DNA of 64,000 nucleotides from Pseudomonadota bacterium (lineage in GTDB: Bacteria; Pseudomonadota; Gammaproteobacteria; Burkholderiales; Burkholderiaceae_C), in the NCBI GenBank assembly GCA_023387335.1, contig JAEWIF010000044.1, positions 1-64,000 of the forward strand, given 5' to 3'. Positions 8,585 to 17,642 of this stretch are shown piece by piece. The translations under genes were made by a program, and so were the position numbers. How positions within the stretch are numbered: the first letter of the stretch is position 1; each line of letters opens with the position of its first letter. The notes under the pieces were generated by a model, which made no database searches, was not told the origin of the DNA, and was given only the letters and a program-made list of their open reading frames with translations.

Positions 8585-9631
8585 CTCACCTTCATGCCGC
8601 AGCTTCGGCAGGCAATCCGGATGCTCCCGCGCGATCCACGTGATCAGCCCTTCGCGCACCTTGCAGCGCAGGTCGAACGCCCGGCCTGAATCCGAAGCCG
8701 AGACCAGGATGCGCAGCTGCATGGTGCGCTCGGTCGCGTCGGTGACCTGCACCACGAACACGCGGCCGTCCCACTCCGGCGTCTGCTCCACCACCCGCCT
8801 GGCTTCGGCGCGCAGCGCCTCGAGCGGCAGCGAGTAGTCCACGTTCAGGAACACCGTGCCCAGGATCTGCGCGCTGCTGCGGGTCCAGTTCTGGAACGGG
8901 TTCTCGATGAACCACTGCAGCGGGATGATGAGCCGGCGCTCGTCCCAGATGCGCAGCACCACGTAGGTGCCGGTGATCTCCTCGACCCGGCCCCATTCGC
9001 CCTGCACGATCAGCACGTCGTCCAGCCGGATCGGCTGCGCCAGCGCCAGCTGCAGGCCGGCGATCAGGTTGCTGAACACCGGCCGCGCGGCCAGGCCGCC
9101 GATGATGCCCAGCACGCCGGCCGAGGCCAGCAGGCTGGCGCCGACCTGGCGCGCGCCCGGGAAGGTCATGAGCGCCATCGCCATGCCGGCCAGCAGCACC
9201 ACCACCATCGCGCTGCGCGCGAGCACGCGCGCCTGCGTGTGGATGCGGCGCGCCTGCATGTTGTCCTCGACGTCCACCGGATGCTGCTTGATCACCCCGA
9301 TGGCCAGGCCGCGGATGGCGGACATCGCCAGCCAGGTCAGGGCGCCGATCAGCAGCAGGCCGTTGACGTGGCGCGTGTTGTCGATCAGCGGCAGCGTGTT
9401 GGGCGCCGCCTGCCACACGGCCTGCAATGCCAGCAGCGGCAGGGCGGCGCCGGCGGGGCGCTCCACCTCCAGCAGCACGGCGTGCAGGACGGGCGCGCCG
9501 CGCGTCGCGCGCCGCAGCAGCGAATCGGCGACGCGGTGGACGATCAGCGACGCGACCACCGCCGCCATCGCCAGCAGCGCCGTCGCGGTCCAGGGATCCT
9601 GGTTGAGGAAGTCGGCGAACGCGCCCGTCAT
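8498..9631 (-). CDS. MscS-family mechanosensitive ion channel with repeat-derived C-terminus
   Basis: 377 residues. There are four to five hydrophobic segments in the N-terminal half. The pore-lining helix region is rich in Gly/Ala (GASLLASAGVLGIIGGLAARPVFSNLIAG), followed by the MscS beta domain (LDDVLIVQGEWGRVEEITGTYVVLRIWDERRLIIP) and the cytoplasmic cage domain. It releases osmolytes on membrane tension. Its start overlaps the suhB stop (ATGA), so it is translationally coupled. The last ~28 residues, from RHSRDGGNPE to the stop, are encoded entirely by the palindromic element at 8496-8584, so the original stop codon seems to have been displaced. Confidence 0.9.
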   Translation of the reverse strand: MTGAFADFLNQDPWTATALLAMAAVVASLIVHRVADSLLRRATRGAPVLHAVLLEVERPAGAALPLLALQAVWQAAPNTLPLIDNTRHVNGLLLIGALTWLAMSAIRGLAIGVIKQHPVDVEDNMQARRIHTQARVLARSAMVVVLLAGMAMALMTFPGARQVGASLLASAGVLGIIGGLAARPVFSNLIAGLQLALAQPIRLDDVLIVQGEWGRVEEITGTYVVLRIWDERRLIIPLQWFIENPFQNWTRSSAQILGTVFLNVDYSLPLEALRAEARRVVEQTPEWDGRVFVVQVTDATERTMQLRILVSASDSGRAFDLRCKVREGLITWIAREHPDCLPKLRHEGERHSRDGGNPELPLSPAVMGSTGSPPSRG

Positions 9632-10545
9632 CGATCGTCCGACCGGTCGTCGGGGGCGTCGGTGAGGTGGGTGCTGGGCGTGGTCTCGGGCGGCACCAGG
9701 CTCTCGGCGGCGCGCACCTGGGCCTTCTCGCCGGCGGAGGCGAACTTGCTGTACTTGCCGAGCAGGCCGACCAGCTGGCCGTACACGCGCGGGTTGCCCG
9801 CCAGGCACTCGCGCTGCTCGATGAAATCGGACTCGCCCGTGAAGTTGCCGATCAGGCCGCCGGCCTCGGTGACCAGCAGCGAGCCGGCCGCCACGTCCCA
9901 GGGCGACAGGCCGGTCTCGAAGAACCCGTCGGTGAAGCCCGCGGCCACGTAGGCCAGGTCGAGCGCCGCGGCGCCCGGGCGGCGCAGGCCGGCGGTGCGC
10001 TGCATCACGTCGGCCATCATGCGCAGGTAGTTGTTGAAGTTGTCGCCGGGGCGGAACGGGAAGCCCGTGGAGATCAGGCAGCGCGACAGCTCGGTGCGCT
10101 TGGACACGCGGATGCGCCGCTCGTTCAGGTAGGCGCCGCGGCCGCGGGTGGCGGTGAACAGGTCGTTGCGCGTGGGGTCGTAGATCACGGCCTGCTCGAT
10201 GCGGTCCTTCACGCGCAGCGCGATGCTGACGCAGTAGACCGGGAAGCCGTGGATGAAGTTGGTGGTGCCGTCCAGCGGATCGATGATCCAGGTGAAGTCG
10301 GAGCCCTGGCGGCCATGCTGCTGGCCGGATTCCTCGGCCAGGATGCCGTGGTCGGGGTAGGCGGTGAGCAGGGTCTCGATGATCGCGGCCTCGCTCGCGT
10401 GGTCGACTTCGGTCACGAAGTCGTTGACCTGTTTCTGCGAGACGCGGACCGCCTCGATGTCGAGCGCGGCGCGGTTGATGATGGCGCCGGCGGCGCGTGC
10501 GGCCTTGATGGCCACGTTCAGCATGGGGTGCAGGTTGGACGACAT
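9628..10545 (-). CDS. suhB: inositol monophosphatase family protein SuhB
   Basis: 305 residues. Metal-dependent phosphatase of the inositol monophosphatase family; in enterobacteria SuhB also joins the rRNA antitermination complex. Family signatures are visible: the Glu-containing AEESGQ, the metal-binding IIDPLDGTTNFIHGFP and the C-terminal SPWDVAAGSLLVTEAGG. The C-terminus is about 40 residues longer than E. coli SuhB and ends in a charged, probably disordered tail. Divergent from trmJ, an arrangement common in betaproteobacteria. Confidence 0.95.
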   Translation of the reverse strand: MSSNLHPMLNVAIKAARAAGAIINRAALDIEAVRVSQKQVNDFVTEVDHASEAAIIETLLTAYPDHGILAEESGQQHGRQGSDFTWIIDPLDGTTNFIHGFPVYCVSIALRVKDRIEQAVIYDPTRNDLFTATRGRGAYLNERRIRVSKRTELSRCLISTGFPFRPGDNFNNYLRMMADVMQRTAGLRRPGAAALDLAYVAAGFTDGFFETGLSPWDVAAGSLLVTEAGGLIGNFTGESDFIEQRECLAGNPRVYGQLVGLLGKYSKFASAGEKAQVRAAESLVPPETTPSTHLTDAPDDRSDDR

Positions 10546-10632
10546 GGGTTGTTAAGAGCGCGGCACCGGGGTGCGAAAGGCCCCGACGATGCGGGGCGCG
10601 ACAATCACCCGATTTTACCGGCCCCCGCCCTC

Positions 10633-11355
10633 GTGAAGACTCGTTTCATCCTGATCCAGACCAGCCATGCGGGCAATGTGGGCGCCACCGCGCGCGCGAT
10701 GAAGGTGATGGGGTTCGACGACCTGGTCCTGGTGGCGCCGCGCTGGCCCGATGTGCTGACCCGGCCCGAGGCGGTCGAGCGGGCCAGCGGCGCCACCGAC
10801 GTGCTGGAGCGGGCCCGCATCGTGGCCACGCTGGACGAGGCGCTGGACGGCGTGGACACGCTGTGCGCCACCGCGATGACGCCGCGCGACTTCGGCCCGC
10901 CCACCTCGACGCCGCGCGAGTTCCTGCCGCCGCTGCCGTCGCGTTCGCGGGGCGTGGCCTTCCTGTTCGGCTCCGAACGCTACGGCATGCGCAACGAGGA
11001 CGTGTACCGCTGCCACGTCGCGCTCACCATCCCGACCGCGCCGGACTACGGCTCGCTCAACATCGCGGCCGCCGTGCAGCTGGTCGCCTACGAATGGCGG
11101 CAGGCGCTGGGCGGTTTCGCGGTCGAGCCCGCGGTGCCGGCTTCGCAGCTCGCGGATGCGCGGGCCGTGGCCGGCATGCTGGAGCACTGGGAGCGCGCGC
11201 TGGTCGACATCGGCTTCCTCGACCCGGCCGCGCCCAAGAAGCTGATGCCGCGGTTGAACCGGCTGTTCAACCGGGCGCATCCGACGCCGGAGGAGATCCA
11301 CATCCTGCGGGGGGTGGCGAAGGCGATGGAGCAGGCGGCCAAGGGCAAGGCCTAG
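10633..11355 (+). CDS. trmJ: tRNA (cytidine/uridine-2'-O-)-methyltransferase TrmJ
   Basis: 240-residue SPOUT-class RNA methyltransferase that modifies position 32 of the tRNA anticodon loop. The N-terminus TRFILIQTSHAGNVGATARA is typical of the TrmH/TrmJ family. The knot motifs FGSERYGMRNEDV and IPTAPDYGSLNIAAAVQL are present, followed by the C-terminal helical extension of TrmJ. The GTG start at 10633 begins exactly at the first beta strand. Its TAG stop shares the tetranucleotide CTAG with the stop of the convergent LysE gene. Confidence 0.93.
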   Translation: MKTRFILIQTSHAGNVGATARAMKVMGFDDLVLVAPRWPDVLTRPEAVERASGATDVLERARIVATLDEALDGVDTLCATAMTPRDFGPPTSTPREFLPPLPSRSRGVAFLFGSERYGMRNEDVYRCHVALTIPTAPDYGSLNIAAAVQLVAYEWRQALGGFAVEPAVPASQLADARAVAGMLEHWERALVDIGFLDPAAPKKLMPRLNRLFNRAHPTPEEIHILRGVAKAMEQAAKGKA

Positions 11356-11975
11356 CTTCGCCAGGCGTGCAGCAGCGACCACGCCGCCACCGCCATCAGC
11401 AGCGCCGCGACCGCGCGCGACAACGCCACCTGGGCCGAAGCGCTTCGCGCCAGCGTCGTGCGCAGGCCGCTCGCGCCGGCCGCCACGCCGCCATACACCG
11501 TCGCCTGCGCCATCGCGATGATGGCCCCGAGCGCGATCGCCTGCGGCAGCACCGGCCCCTGGTCCGGACGCAGGAACTGCGGGAACACCGCCACCATGAA
11601 CAGGTAGGCCTTGGGATTGAGCAGGCAGGTGGCCATGGCTCGCAGGAAGGTCGGCGCGGCGCCCGCCGGCGTCGAAGCCGTCGCACCGCCGAACGTCGCC
11701 GGCGAGCGCCAGAGCGACCAGCCCATCCAGCCGACGTAGGCCGCGCCCGCGACCAGCACGGCGTTGAACGCGGCCGGGAACAGCTGCAGCACCATCCCGA
11801 TGCCCAGCGTGCCCATGACCACGTGCGCCGCGCCGCCCGCCACCATGCCCGCCACGGCGGCGAACCCGGCCCGGCGGCCGTGCGCCAGCGCGCTGGAGAG
11901 CACGAAGGCCATGTCCATGCCCGGGACCACCATGATCCCGAACGCCAGCAGCGTGAAGAGCCAGAGCGCTTCCAC
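11352..11975 (-). CDS. LysE/RhtB-family exporter
   Basis: 207 residues, six hydrophobic helices. The N-terminal LysE pattern is LLAFGIMVVPGMDMAFVLSSAL; the second half has CLLNPKAYLFMVAVFPQF, the conserved NPK loop of the family. Members export amino acids or related metabolites across the inner membrane; the substrate here is unknown. The GTG start at 11975 lies 2 bases after the stop of the NIPSNAP gene, so the two form an operon. A longer in-frame start would fall inside the upstream gene. Confidence 0.9.
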   Translation of the reverse strand: MEALWLFTLLAFGIMVVPGMDMAFVLSSALAHGRRAGFAAVAGMVAGGAAHVVMGTLGIGMVLQLFPAAFNAVLVAGAAYVGWMGWSLWRSPATFGGATASTPAGAAPTFLRAMATCLLNPKAYLFMVAVFPQFLRPDQGPVLPQAIALGAIIAMAQATVYGGVAAGASGLRTTLARSASAQVALSRAVAALLMAVAAWSLLHAWRS

Positions 11976-11977
11976 GG

Positions 11978-12712
11978 TCAGGCCCGGATCGCGGAGCGGG
12001 CGGTCGGCGCCAGGCGCAGCGCCTGGGGCGGGCCGGCGAGGTACGGAACCAGCACGGGCGCGGCCTCGCGTTGCCACGCACCGCCGCGCGCGAACCGCGT
12101 GTGCGCGCCTTCGTCGTCGAACACCGCCAGCCCGACGAGCACCGATTCGCCTTCGCGGACCGGAAGCCGCGGGAAGTCGTTCGGCGCGGGCTCGGTGAGG
12201 TACCAGGCCGTGTGGCTCGCACCGCCCGCCATGAGGCAGGTCGCCAGCCGCTCGCGCGCCAGCGCGATCAGCTCGGGCGATGCAGGCTCGCGCAAGGGAA
12301 ACACCGTCAGGTCGACGAAGCCCGCGGCGGGCTCCACCCGTGGCTCGCGCACGCGCACCGCGGCGCCGTCCCAGGCCGGCTTGAGCAGCAGCACGTCATC
12401 CGAATCCAGCATGGTGGCGTTGGCGGCCGGGCCGTGCTCGCCCCAGACGGGGCCGCCGTAGAACGCCTGCAGGCTGGCCAGCCGCCCGGCCATGTCGGCG
12501 AAGCCGCGCAGCCAGACGAAGCGGTCGGGCGCGTCCAGGTCGCGGAACTGGCCCAGCACCTTCATGCCGAACGCTTCCTGGGTCTCGACGAACTCGCGGT
12601 CGAACAGCGCGACCAGCTCGTCGCGCCGGCCGGGCTTGAGCGTGTACTGGCGAAGCTCCACGACCGCGCACACGGCGGCATCGGGGGCGGGGCGAAGAAG
12701 GGAAGCGGTCAT
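11978..12712 (-). CDS. NIPSNAP family protein
   Basis: 244 residues. The N-terminal NIPSNAP/ferredoxin-like domain is recognisable by AVVELRQYTLKPGRRDELVALFDREF and the following GQFRDLDAPDRFVWLRGF. The family occurs in bacteria and eukaryotes without a well-defined reaction. The ATG at 12712 has GGAGA 7 bases upstream. It is divergent from the WYL-type regulator at 12793, with 80 bases between the two starts, which makes it and the LysE exporter behind it the likely regulatory targets. Confidence 0.85.
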   Translation of the reverse strand: MTASLLRPAPDAAVCAVVELRQYTLKPGRRDELVALFDREFVETQEAFGMKVLGQFRDLDAPDRFVWLRGFADMAGRLASLQAFYGGPVWGEHGPAANATMLDSDDVLLLKPAWDGAAVRVREPRVEPAAGFVDLTVFPLREPASPELIALARERLATCLMAGGASHTAWYLTEPAPNDFPRLPVREGESVLVGLAVFDDEGAHTRFARGGAWQREAAPVLVPYLAGPPQALRLAPTARSAIRA

Positions 12713-12792
12713 CGGGTTCTCCGTGAAAGGAGTCGACTCTGCTCCCCCATACCTGCCAAGGCATGTCATGTTTTGCGCCTAGACTCCGCGGC

Positions 12793-13863
12793 ATGCGCGC
12801 TTCCCGCCTGCTCAACCTCCAGATGCTGCTGGAGTCGCGCGGCCGCATGAGCGCGACCGAGCTGGCACGCACGCTGGAGGTCTCGGTGCGAACGCTGTAC
12901 CGCGACGTTGACCAGCTCAGCGCCGCCGGCGTGCCGGTCTATGCCGAGCGCGGTCGCGCCGGCGGCTTCCAGCTGCTGCCCGGCTGGAAGACCACGCTGA
13001 CCGGGCTGACGCCGCAGGAGGCGCAGGCCGTGTTCCTGGGCGGCCTGGCCGGCCCGGCCGCCGAACTCGGTCTGGGCGGCGAGGTGCGCAGCGCGCAACT
13101 GAAGGTGCTCACCGCGCTGCCCGCCGACTGGCGCGGCCAGGCCGAGCGGGTGAGCGCGCGGCTGCACCTCGATCCCGTGGACTGGTACCGCGAATCGGAG
13201 CCGCCGCGCTGGCTGGCACAGGTGGCCGGTGCCGTGTGGGAGGAGCGGCAGCTCGCGATCCGCTACGCGAGCTGGACGCGGTCGACCCGCCAGGTCGTGC
13301 ATCCGCTCGGGCTGGTGCTCAAGGCCGGCGTCTGGTACCTGGTGGCGCTCCGCGAGGGCAAGGTGCGCACCTTCCGCGTGGGCAGCATCGAGTCGCTGGA
13401 GGTGCTGCCGGCGCGCGCGACGCGGCCGCGCCGCTTCGACCTGGCCGCGTACTGGCGCGAATCGGTCGCGCGGTTCGAGCGCGAGCTGCACGCCGGCCGT
13501 GCCCGCGTCGCGGCCACGGCTCGCGGGCTGGCGCACCTGCGGCAGATGGGCGCGCCGGTGGCGCGGGCGTTGCGCGACGTGGCGCCGCCCGCGGAAGGCG
13601 AACGGATCGAGATCGAGATCCCCGCCGAGGCCGAGCCGCAGGCCGCGGCGCAGTTGCTGCGGCTGGCGCCCGAGGTGGAGGTGCTGGGACCGCCGGCCCT
13701 GCGCGCGGCGGTGCTGCGGCGCCTGCGCGAGGGCGCGGCGCTCTACGGGTGCGAGCTCAGCGAGGCTTCGCCAGCGCCTGCTCCAGCACGCGCCCGGCGC
13801 GCAGGCACAGCGCGTCTTCGCGCACCGGCGCGATCACCTGCACGCCCATCGGGAAGCCGTTGA
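12793..13863 (+). CDS. YafY-type HTH/WYL-domain transcriptional regulator
   Basis: 356 residues. An N-terminal HTH of the HTH_11/DeoR-like type (residues ~5-60: MSATELARTLEVSVRTLYRD) is followed by the VPVYAERGRAGGFQLL wing and a WYL domain (LAIRYASWTRSTRQ ... GLVLKAGVWYLVALREGKVRTFRVGSI). WYL proteins sense ligands or nucleic acid. The family normally ends near LREGAALYG. Here the frame continues another ~37 low-complexity Pro/Ala/Arg residues that lie antisense to the end of the amidase gene, a 107-base convergent overlap. A TAGACT box at 12780 lies 7 bases before the ATG with no Shine-Dalgarno, suggesting a leaderless transcript. Confidence 0.88.
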   Translation: MRASRLLNLQMLLESRGRMSATELARTLEVSVRTLYRDVDQLSAAGVPVYAERGRAGGFQLLPGWKTTLTGLTPQEAQAVFLGGLAGPAAELGLGGEVRSAQLKVLTALPADWRGQAERVSARLHLDPVDWYRESEPPRWLAQVAGAVWEERQLAIRYASWTRSTRQVVHPLGLVLKAGVWYLVALREGKVRTFRVGSIESLEVLPARATRPRRFDLAAYWRESVARFERELHAGRARVAATARGLAHLRQMGAPVARALRDVAPPAEGERIEIEIPAEAEPQAAAQLLRLAPEVEVLGPPALRAAVLRRLREGAALYGCELSEASPAPAPARARRAGTARLRAPARSPARPSGSR

Positions 13864-14974
13864 CGCCGGTCGTGCCCGGCACGTTCAGGCAGGGCACGTG
13901 CAGCAGCGTCCAGGCGCGGTTCCAGGTCGAGGCGCCGGTGGAGCCCAAGCCCGCGGGCGGTTCGTCGGGCGCGCTGGGCGTGAGCAGCACGTCGATGCCG
14001 TCGAAGAGCGCGCCCAGGTCGCGCCGGCCGGCGATGGCTTGCGCATGGCCTGCCTCGTACTGCGCATCGGTGACGTCGCGTGCCTGCTGCAGGTAGTCGC
14101 GCAAGATGGGCGAGAGCGCATCCGCGTGGAACTGGAACTCGTCGGCGAGCGCGCGGATCGCTTCCCATCCCTGCACCTGGTCGTGCGCCTTGAAAACCGG
14201 GCCGAGCCACGCCGGCAGCGTGACGTCGCGCACCGCGGCGCCTGCCGCGCGCAAGGCGGCGACCGCGGCTTCGAGCGCCTTGCGGCCGCTGGCGGACAGC
14301 GGCTCCCACGGGTAGTCCCAGGCGACGCCGAACACCGGCATCGCGCTGCCTTGCGCCTTCCAGTCGCGGCCCGCGATGGCCGACGCGTACGTCGCCATCT
14401 CGTCCACGGAACGCGTGAACAGGCCCACGGTGTCCAGCGACCAGGAGAAGGGCTTCAGCCCCGGCGTGGGCAGCGCGCCGAACGTCGGCTTGAAACCGAC
14501 CACGCCGCAATAGCTGGCGGGACGGATCACCGAGCCGCCCGTCTGCGTGCCGACGGCCAGCGGCACCAGGCCAGCGGCCACCGAAGCGGCCGATCCGGCC
14601 GACGAGCCACCCGGCGTGCGGCCTTCCGCGTTGGGGTTGCGTGTGTCGGTCGGATTCAGGAACGCGAACTCGGTGGTGCTGGTCTTGCCGACCACCACGC
14701 CGCCCGCGCGGCGCACCGCCTGCACGATGGCGGCGTCGCTGCGCGGCTGGTGGCCGCGGTACAGCGGCGAGCCGTACGAAGTGGGCAGCGTGGCGGTGTC
14801 GAAGATGTCCTTGACGCCGACCGCCAGGCCCTGGAGCGCGCCGCCGTGGGGCAGCGCGCGATCCAGCTCACGCGCGGCCGCGGCCGCGTCGTGCACCGCG
14901 ACGAAGGAACGCAGTTCGCCGTCGCTCGCGGCGATGGCGGCGAGCGCCTGCTCCAGCCCCGCGCGCGCGCTCAT
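13757..14974 (-). CDS. amidase (amidase signature family)
   Basis: 405 residues. The Ser-cisSer-Lys triad context is visible: Lys in VGVKDIFDT near residue 54, the cis-Ser in GGSSAGSAASVAAG and the nucleophile Ser in TQTGGSVIRPASYCGVVGFKPT. The protein is related to GatA but shorter than a typical GatA, and no gatB or gatC is nearby, so a stand-alone amide hydrolase of unknown substrate is more likely. The ATG overlaps the mog stop (ATGA), so it is coupled to mog. The 3' end overlaps the convergent WYL regulator by 107 bases. Confidence 0.9.
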   Translation of the reverse strand: MSARAGLEQALAAIAASDGELRSFVAVHDAAAAARELDRALPHGGALQGLAVGVKDIFDTATLPTSYGSPLYRGHQPRSDAAIVQAVRRAGGVVVGKTSTTEFAFLNPTDTRNPNAEGRTPGGSSAGSAASVAAGLVPLAVGTQTGGSVIRPASYCGVVGFKPTFGALPTPGLKPFSWSLDTVGLFTRSVDEMATYASAIAGRDWKAQGSAMPVFGVAWDYPWEPLSASGRKALEAAVAALRAAGAAVRDVTLPAWLGPVFKAHDQVQGWEAIRALADEFQFHADALSPILRDYLQQARDVTDAQYEAGHAQAIAGRRDLGALFDGIDVLLTPSAPDEPPAGLGSTGASTWNRAWTLLHVPCLNVPGTTGVNGFPMGVQVIAPVREDALCLRAGRVLEQALAKPR

Positions 14975-15573
14975 GCCGCGCGCGGCGGGCGCACCGCCGA
15001 CTTGGGACGGAACGCCTTGCAGACGTCGTCGTTGGTTTCGAGGTAAGGCCCGCCGATCAGGTCGATGCAGTAGGGCACCGCCGCGAAGATGCCGGGGACC
15101 ATCGCCTTGCCTTCCGCGTCCTTCAGGCCTTCCAGCGTCTCCTGGATCGACTTGGGCTGTCCGGGCAGGTTGATGACCAGCGCCTCGCCGCGGACCACCG
15201 CGACCTGGCGCGAGAGGATGGCCGTCGGCACGAACTTCAGGCTGATCTGCCGCATCTGCTCGCCGAAGCCGGGCATCTCCTTGTGCGCGACGGCCAGCGT
15301 GGCTTCCGGCGTGACGTCGCGCCGCGCGGGTCCTGTGCCGCCGGTGGTGAGCACGAGGTTGCAGCCGACCTGGTCCACCAGGTCGATCAAGGCGGCGCTG
15401 ATGCGCTCCTGCTCGTCGGGGATCAGGCGCGGCTCGAAGGTGACCGGGTTCTTCAGCGCGCGCGTCAGCCAGTCGCGCAGCGCGGGCAGGCCCTTGTCCT
15501 CGTACACGCCGCTGGAGGCGCGGTCGCTCACCGACACGATGCCGATGCGCACGGGGTCGAACGTCTCACTCAT
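14971..15573 (-). CDS. mog: molybdopterin adenylyltransferase
   Basis: 200 residues. Mog adenylates molybdopterin before molybdenum insertion, a step needed by enzymes such as the NasA nitrate reductase in this window. The family core LVLTTGGTGPARRDVTPEAT and the MPGFGEQMRQISL and INLPGQPKSIQETLEGL segments are present. It overlaps the yjgA gene upstream by 8 bases and the amidase downstream by 4 bases, indicating a compact three-gene operon. Confidence 0.94.
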   Translation of the reverse strand: MSETFDPVRIGIVSVSDRASSGVYEDKGLPALRDWLTRALKNPVTFEPRLIPDEQERISAALIDLVDQVGCNLVLTTGGTGPARRDVTPEATLAVAHKEMPGFGEQMRQISLKFVPTAILSRQVAVVRGEALVINLPGQPKSIQETLEGLKDAEGKAMVPGIFAAVPYCIDLIGGPYLETNDDVCKAFRPKSAVRPPRAA

Positions 15574-16180
15574 GCTGAAGCTGCTCCTTCACGAGCTGGA
15601 AGATCTCTCGGTAGGCGCGTCCGTGGCGCGGCACCAGGCCGCGCGAAACCTCGTCGGCGCTGGGCTGCCGGTCCTTGCGGGCCTGGCGGATCAGGGCGCG
15701 CAGCTGCTGGCTGTCGGTGTCCGGATGCGCGTCCAGCCAGCGCTGCAGGGCCTGGTCGTCCTCGATCAGCTGGTCGCGCCAGGTTTCGGCCTCGTGCAGC
15801 GCCATGCTTTCCTTCGCCGAGCCCTGGCGCTGGGTGTCCAGCGCCTCGCGCGCGGCGGCGAGCGTCTCCTCGTCCAGGCCGCGCATCAGCTTGCCGATGA
15901 ACTGCATCTGGCGCCGGCGGCCTTCGAAGTTGGTGATGCGGCGCACCTCGTCCAGCGCGTCGAGCAGCTTGTCGGGCAGGTTCAGGCCCTCCATCAGGTC
16001 GGCACGCAGCGTGAGCAGCGCCTCGCCCAGCTTCTGCAGCTCGGTGCTTTCGCGCTTGAGCTCGGTCTTGCTGTTTTCCTGGAAATGCTTGAGTTCGGAC
16101 TTGAGCTGCAGGTCCAGCTCGCTGCCTTCGGCGACGAACTGGCCGCGCACGAAGTAGCCCTTTTTTGGTTTGCGTGACAT
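15566..16180 (-). CDS. yjgA: ribosome-associated protein YjgA (DarP, DUF615)
   Basis: 204 residues, highly charged and helical. The family associates with late 50S ribosomal intermediates. The N-terminus MSRKPKKGYFVRGQFV and the conserved LNLPDKLLDALDEVRRI and RRRQMQFIGKLMR segments identify DUF615. The start at 16180 was chosen over an in-frame upstream ATG at 16252, which would extend into the divergent pmbA promoter region. It opens the yjgA-mog-amidase operon. Confidence 0.92.
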   Translation of the reverse strand: MSRKPKKGYFVRGQFVAEGSELDLQLKSELKHFQENSKTELKRESTELQKLGEALLTLRADLMEGLNLPDKLLDALDEVRRITNFEGRRRQMQFIGKLMRGLDEETLAAAREALDTQRQGSAKESMALHEAETWRDQLIEDDQALQRWLDAHPDTDSQQLRALIRQARKDRQPSADEVSRGLVPRHGRAYREIFQLVKEQLQHE

Positions 16181-16243
16181 GGCGGGAAAGGTGCGGCGCG
16201 AGGGCCTGTGGCGCTGACGGCCGCAAGTATCATAGCCCCCGCC

Positions 16244-17629
16244 ATGACACAACCCTCCCGCGCTTCCAACGCATCAGGACAAGGCTTTTCCTACAGCCGC
16301 GCCACTTTCGAGCAACTCGTCGATACGGCGCTGGCCCATGCGAAGAAGCTGGGCGCTACCGACGCCGCGGCCGAGGCTTCGGAAGGCTGCGGCCTCTCGG
16401 TCTCCGTCCGCAAGGGCGAGCTCGAGAACGTCGAGCGCAACCGCGACAAGTCGCTGGGCGTGACGGTCTACATCGGCCAGCGCCGCGGCAACGCCAGCAC
16501 CTCCGATTTCTCCGAAGCCGCCATCGCGCAGACCGTGCAGGCGGCCTACGACATCGCGCGCTTCACCGCCGAGGACCCGGTGGCGGGGCTGCCCGACGCG
16601 GCCGACATCGCGGGGGCCGCCGAGCAGCCCGACCTGGACCTGTTCCATCCCTGGAGCATCGACAGCGAGGAGGCCGCGCGCCTGGCGCTGCAATGCGAGG
16701 CCGCGGCCTTCGCCACCGACAAGCGCATCACCAACAGCGAAGGCGCCGGCGTCTCGGCGCAGCAAAGCCATTTCTTCAGCGCCCACACGCGCGGTTTCCG
16801 CGGCGGCTACGCCAGCTCGCGCCATTCGGTCTCGGTGGCGCCGATCGCGGGCAAGGGCGACGACATGCAGCGCGACGCCTGGTATTCGTCGATGCGCGCG
16901 CCGGGCGAGCTGGCCGATCCCGAGGCCATCGGCCGCTACGCCGCCGAGCGCGCGCTCGCCCGCCTGAAGTCGCGCAAGATCCGCACGCGCGAATGCCCGG
17001 TGCTGTTCGAATCGCCGCTGGCCGCGGGCCTGCTGGGTGCTTTCGTGCAGGCGGTGAGCGGCGGTTCGCTCTATCGCCGCAGCACGTTCCTGCTGGATTC
17101 GCTGGGCAAGACGGTGTTCGCGCCGCACATCGACGTGCTGGAGGACCCGCACCAGAAGCGCGGCAAGGGCAGCGCGCCGTTCGACGAGGAGGGCGTGCGC
17201 ACCTCGGCCCGCAAGGTCGTGGACGCCGGCCGCGTCGAGGGCTACTTCCTGTCGAGCTACTCGGCCCGCAAGCTGAAGATGAAGACCACCGGCAACGCCG
17301 GCGGCTCGCACAACCTGTCGCTGGTGTCGCGCGACACGCGGCGCGAAGACGACCTGGTGGAGATGCTGCGCAAGCTGGGCACCGGCCTGTTCGTCATCGA
17401 GCTGATGGGTCAGGGCGTCAACTACGTCACCGGCGACTACTCGCGCGGCGCCAGCGGCTTCTGGGTGGAGAACGGCGAGATCGCCTACCCGGTCCAGGAG
17501 ATCACCATCGCGGGCAACCTCAAGGACATGTTCCAGGACATCGGCGCGGTGGGGTCGGACACCTACAACTACGGCGCGAAGACCGTGGGGTCGGTGCTGG
17601 TGAACCGGATGAAGGTGGCGGGGTCCTGA
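16244..17629 (+). CDS. pmbA: metalloprotease PmbA (TldE)
   Basis: 461 residues. The TldE half of the TldD/TldE peptidase complex, which matures microcin-like peptides and degrades CcdA in enterobacteria. TldE lacks the zinc site that sits in TldD. The central GCGLSVSVRKGELENVERNRD and the C-terminal MGQGVNYVTGDYSRGASGFWVENGE are family hallmarks. tldD is not in this window. The ATG at 16244 is preceded by TATCAT at 16228-16233 with no clear Shine-Dalgarno, so a very short or absent leader is likely. Divergent from yjgA, as in many proteobacteria. Confidence 0.95.
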   Translation: MTQPSRASNASGQGFSYSRATFEQLVDTALAHAKKLGATDAAAEASEGCGLSVSVRKGELENVERNRDKSLGVTVYIGQRRGNASTSDFSEAAIAQTVQAAYDIARFTAEDPVAGLPDAADIAGAAEQPDLDLFHPWSIDSEEAARLALQCEAAAFATDKRITNSEGAGVSAQQSHFFSAHTRGFRGGYASSRHSVSVAPIAGKGDDMQRDAWYSSMRAPGELADPEAIGRYAAERALARLKSRKIRTRECPVLFESPLAAGLLGAFVQAVSGGSLYRRSTFLLDSLGKTVFAPHIDVLEDPHQKRGKGSAPFDEEGVRTSARKVVDAGRVEGYFLSSYSARKLKMKTTGNAGGSHNLSLVSRDTRREDDLVEMLRKLGTGLFVIELMGQGVNYVTGDYSRGASGFWVENGEIAYPVQEITIAGNLKDMFQDIGAVGSDTYNYGAKTVGSVLVNRMKVAGS

Positions 17630-17642
17630 ACCCCGCGGCGGC

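Noticed and set aside
13757..14974. GatA subunit of the tRNA amidotransferase
   Set aside because: Shorter than a typical GatA and no gatB or gatC nearby; annotated as a generic amidase.
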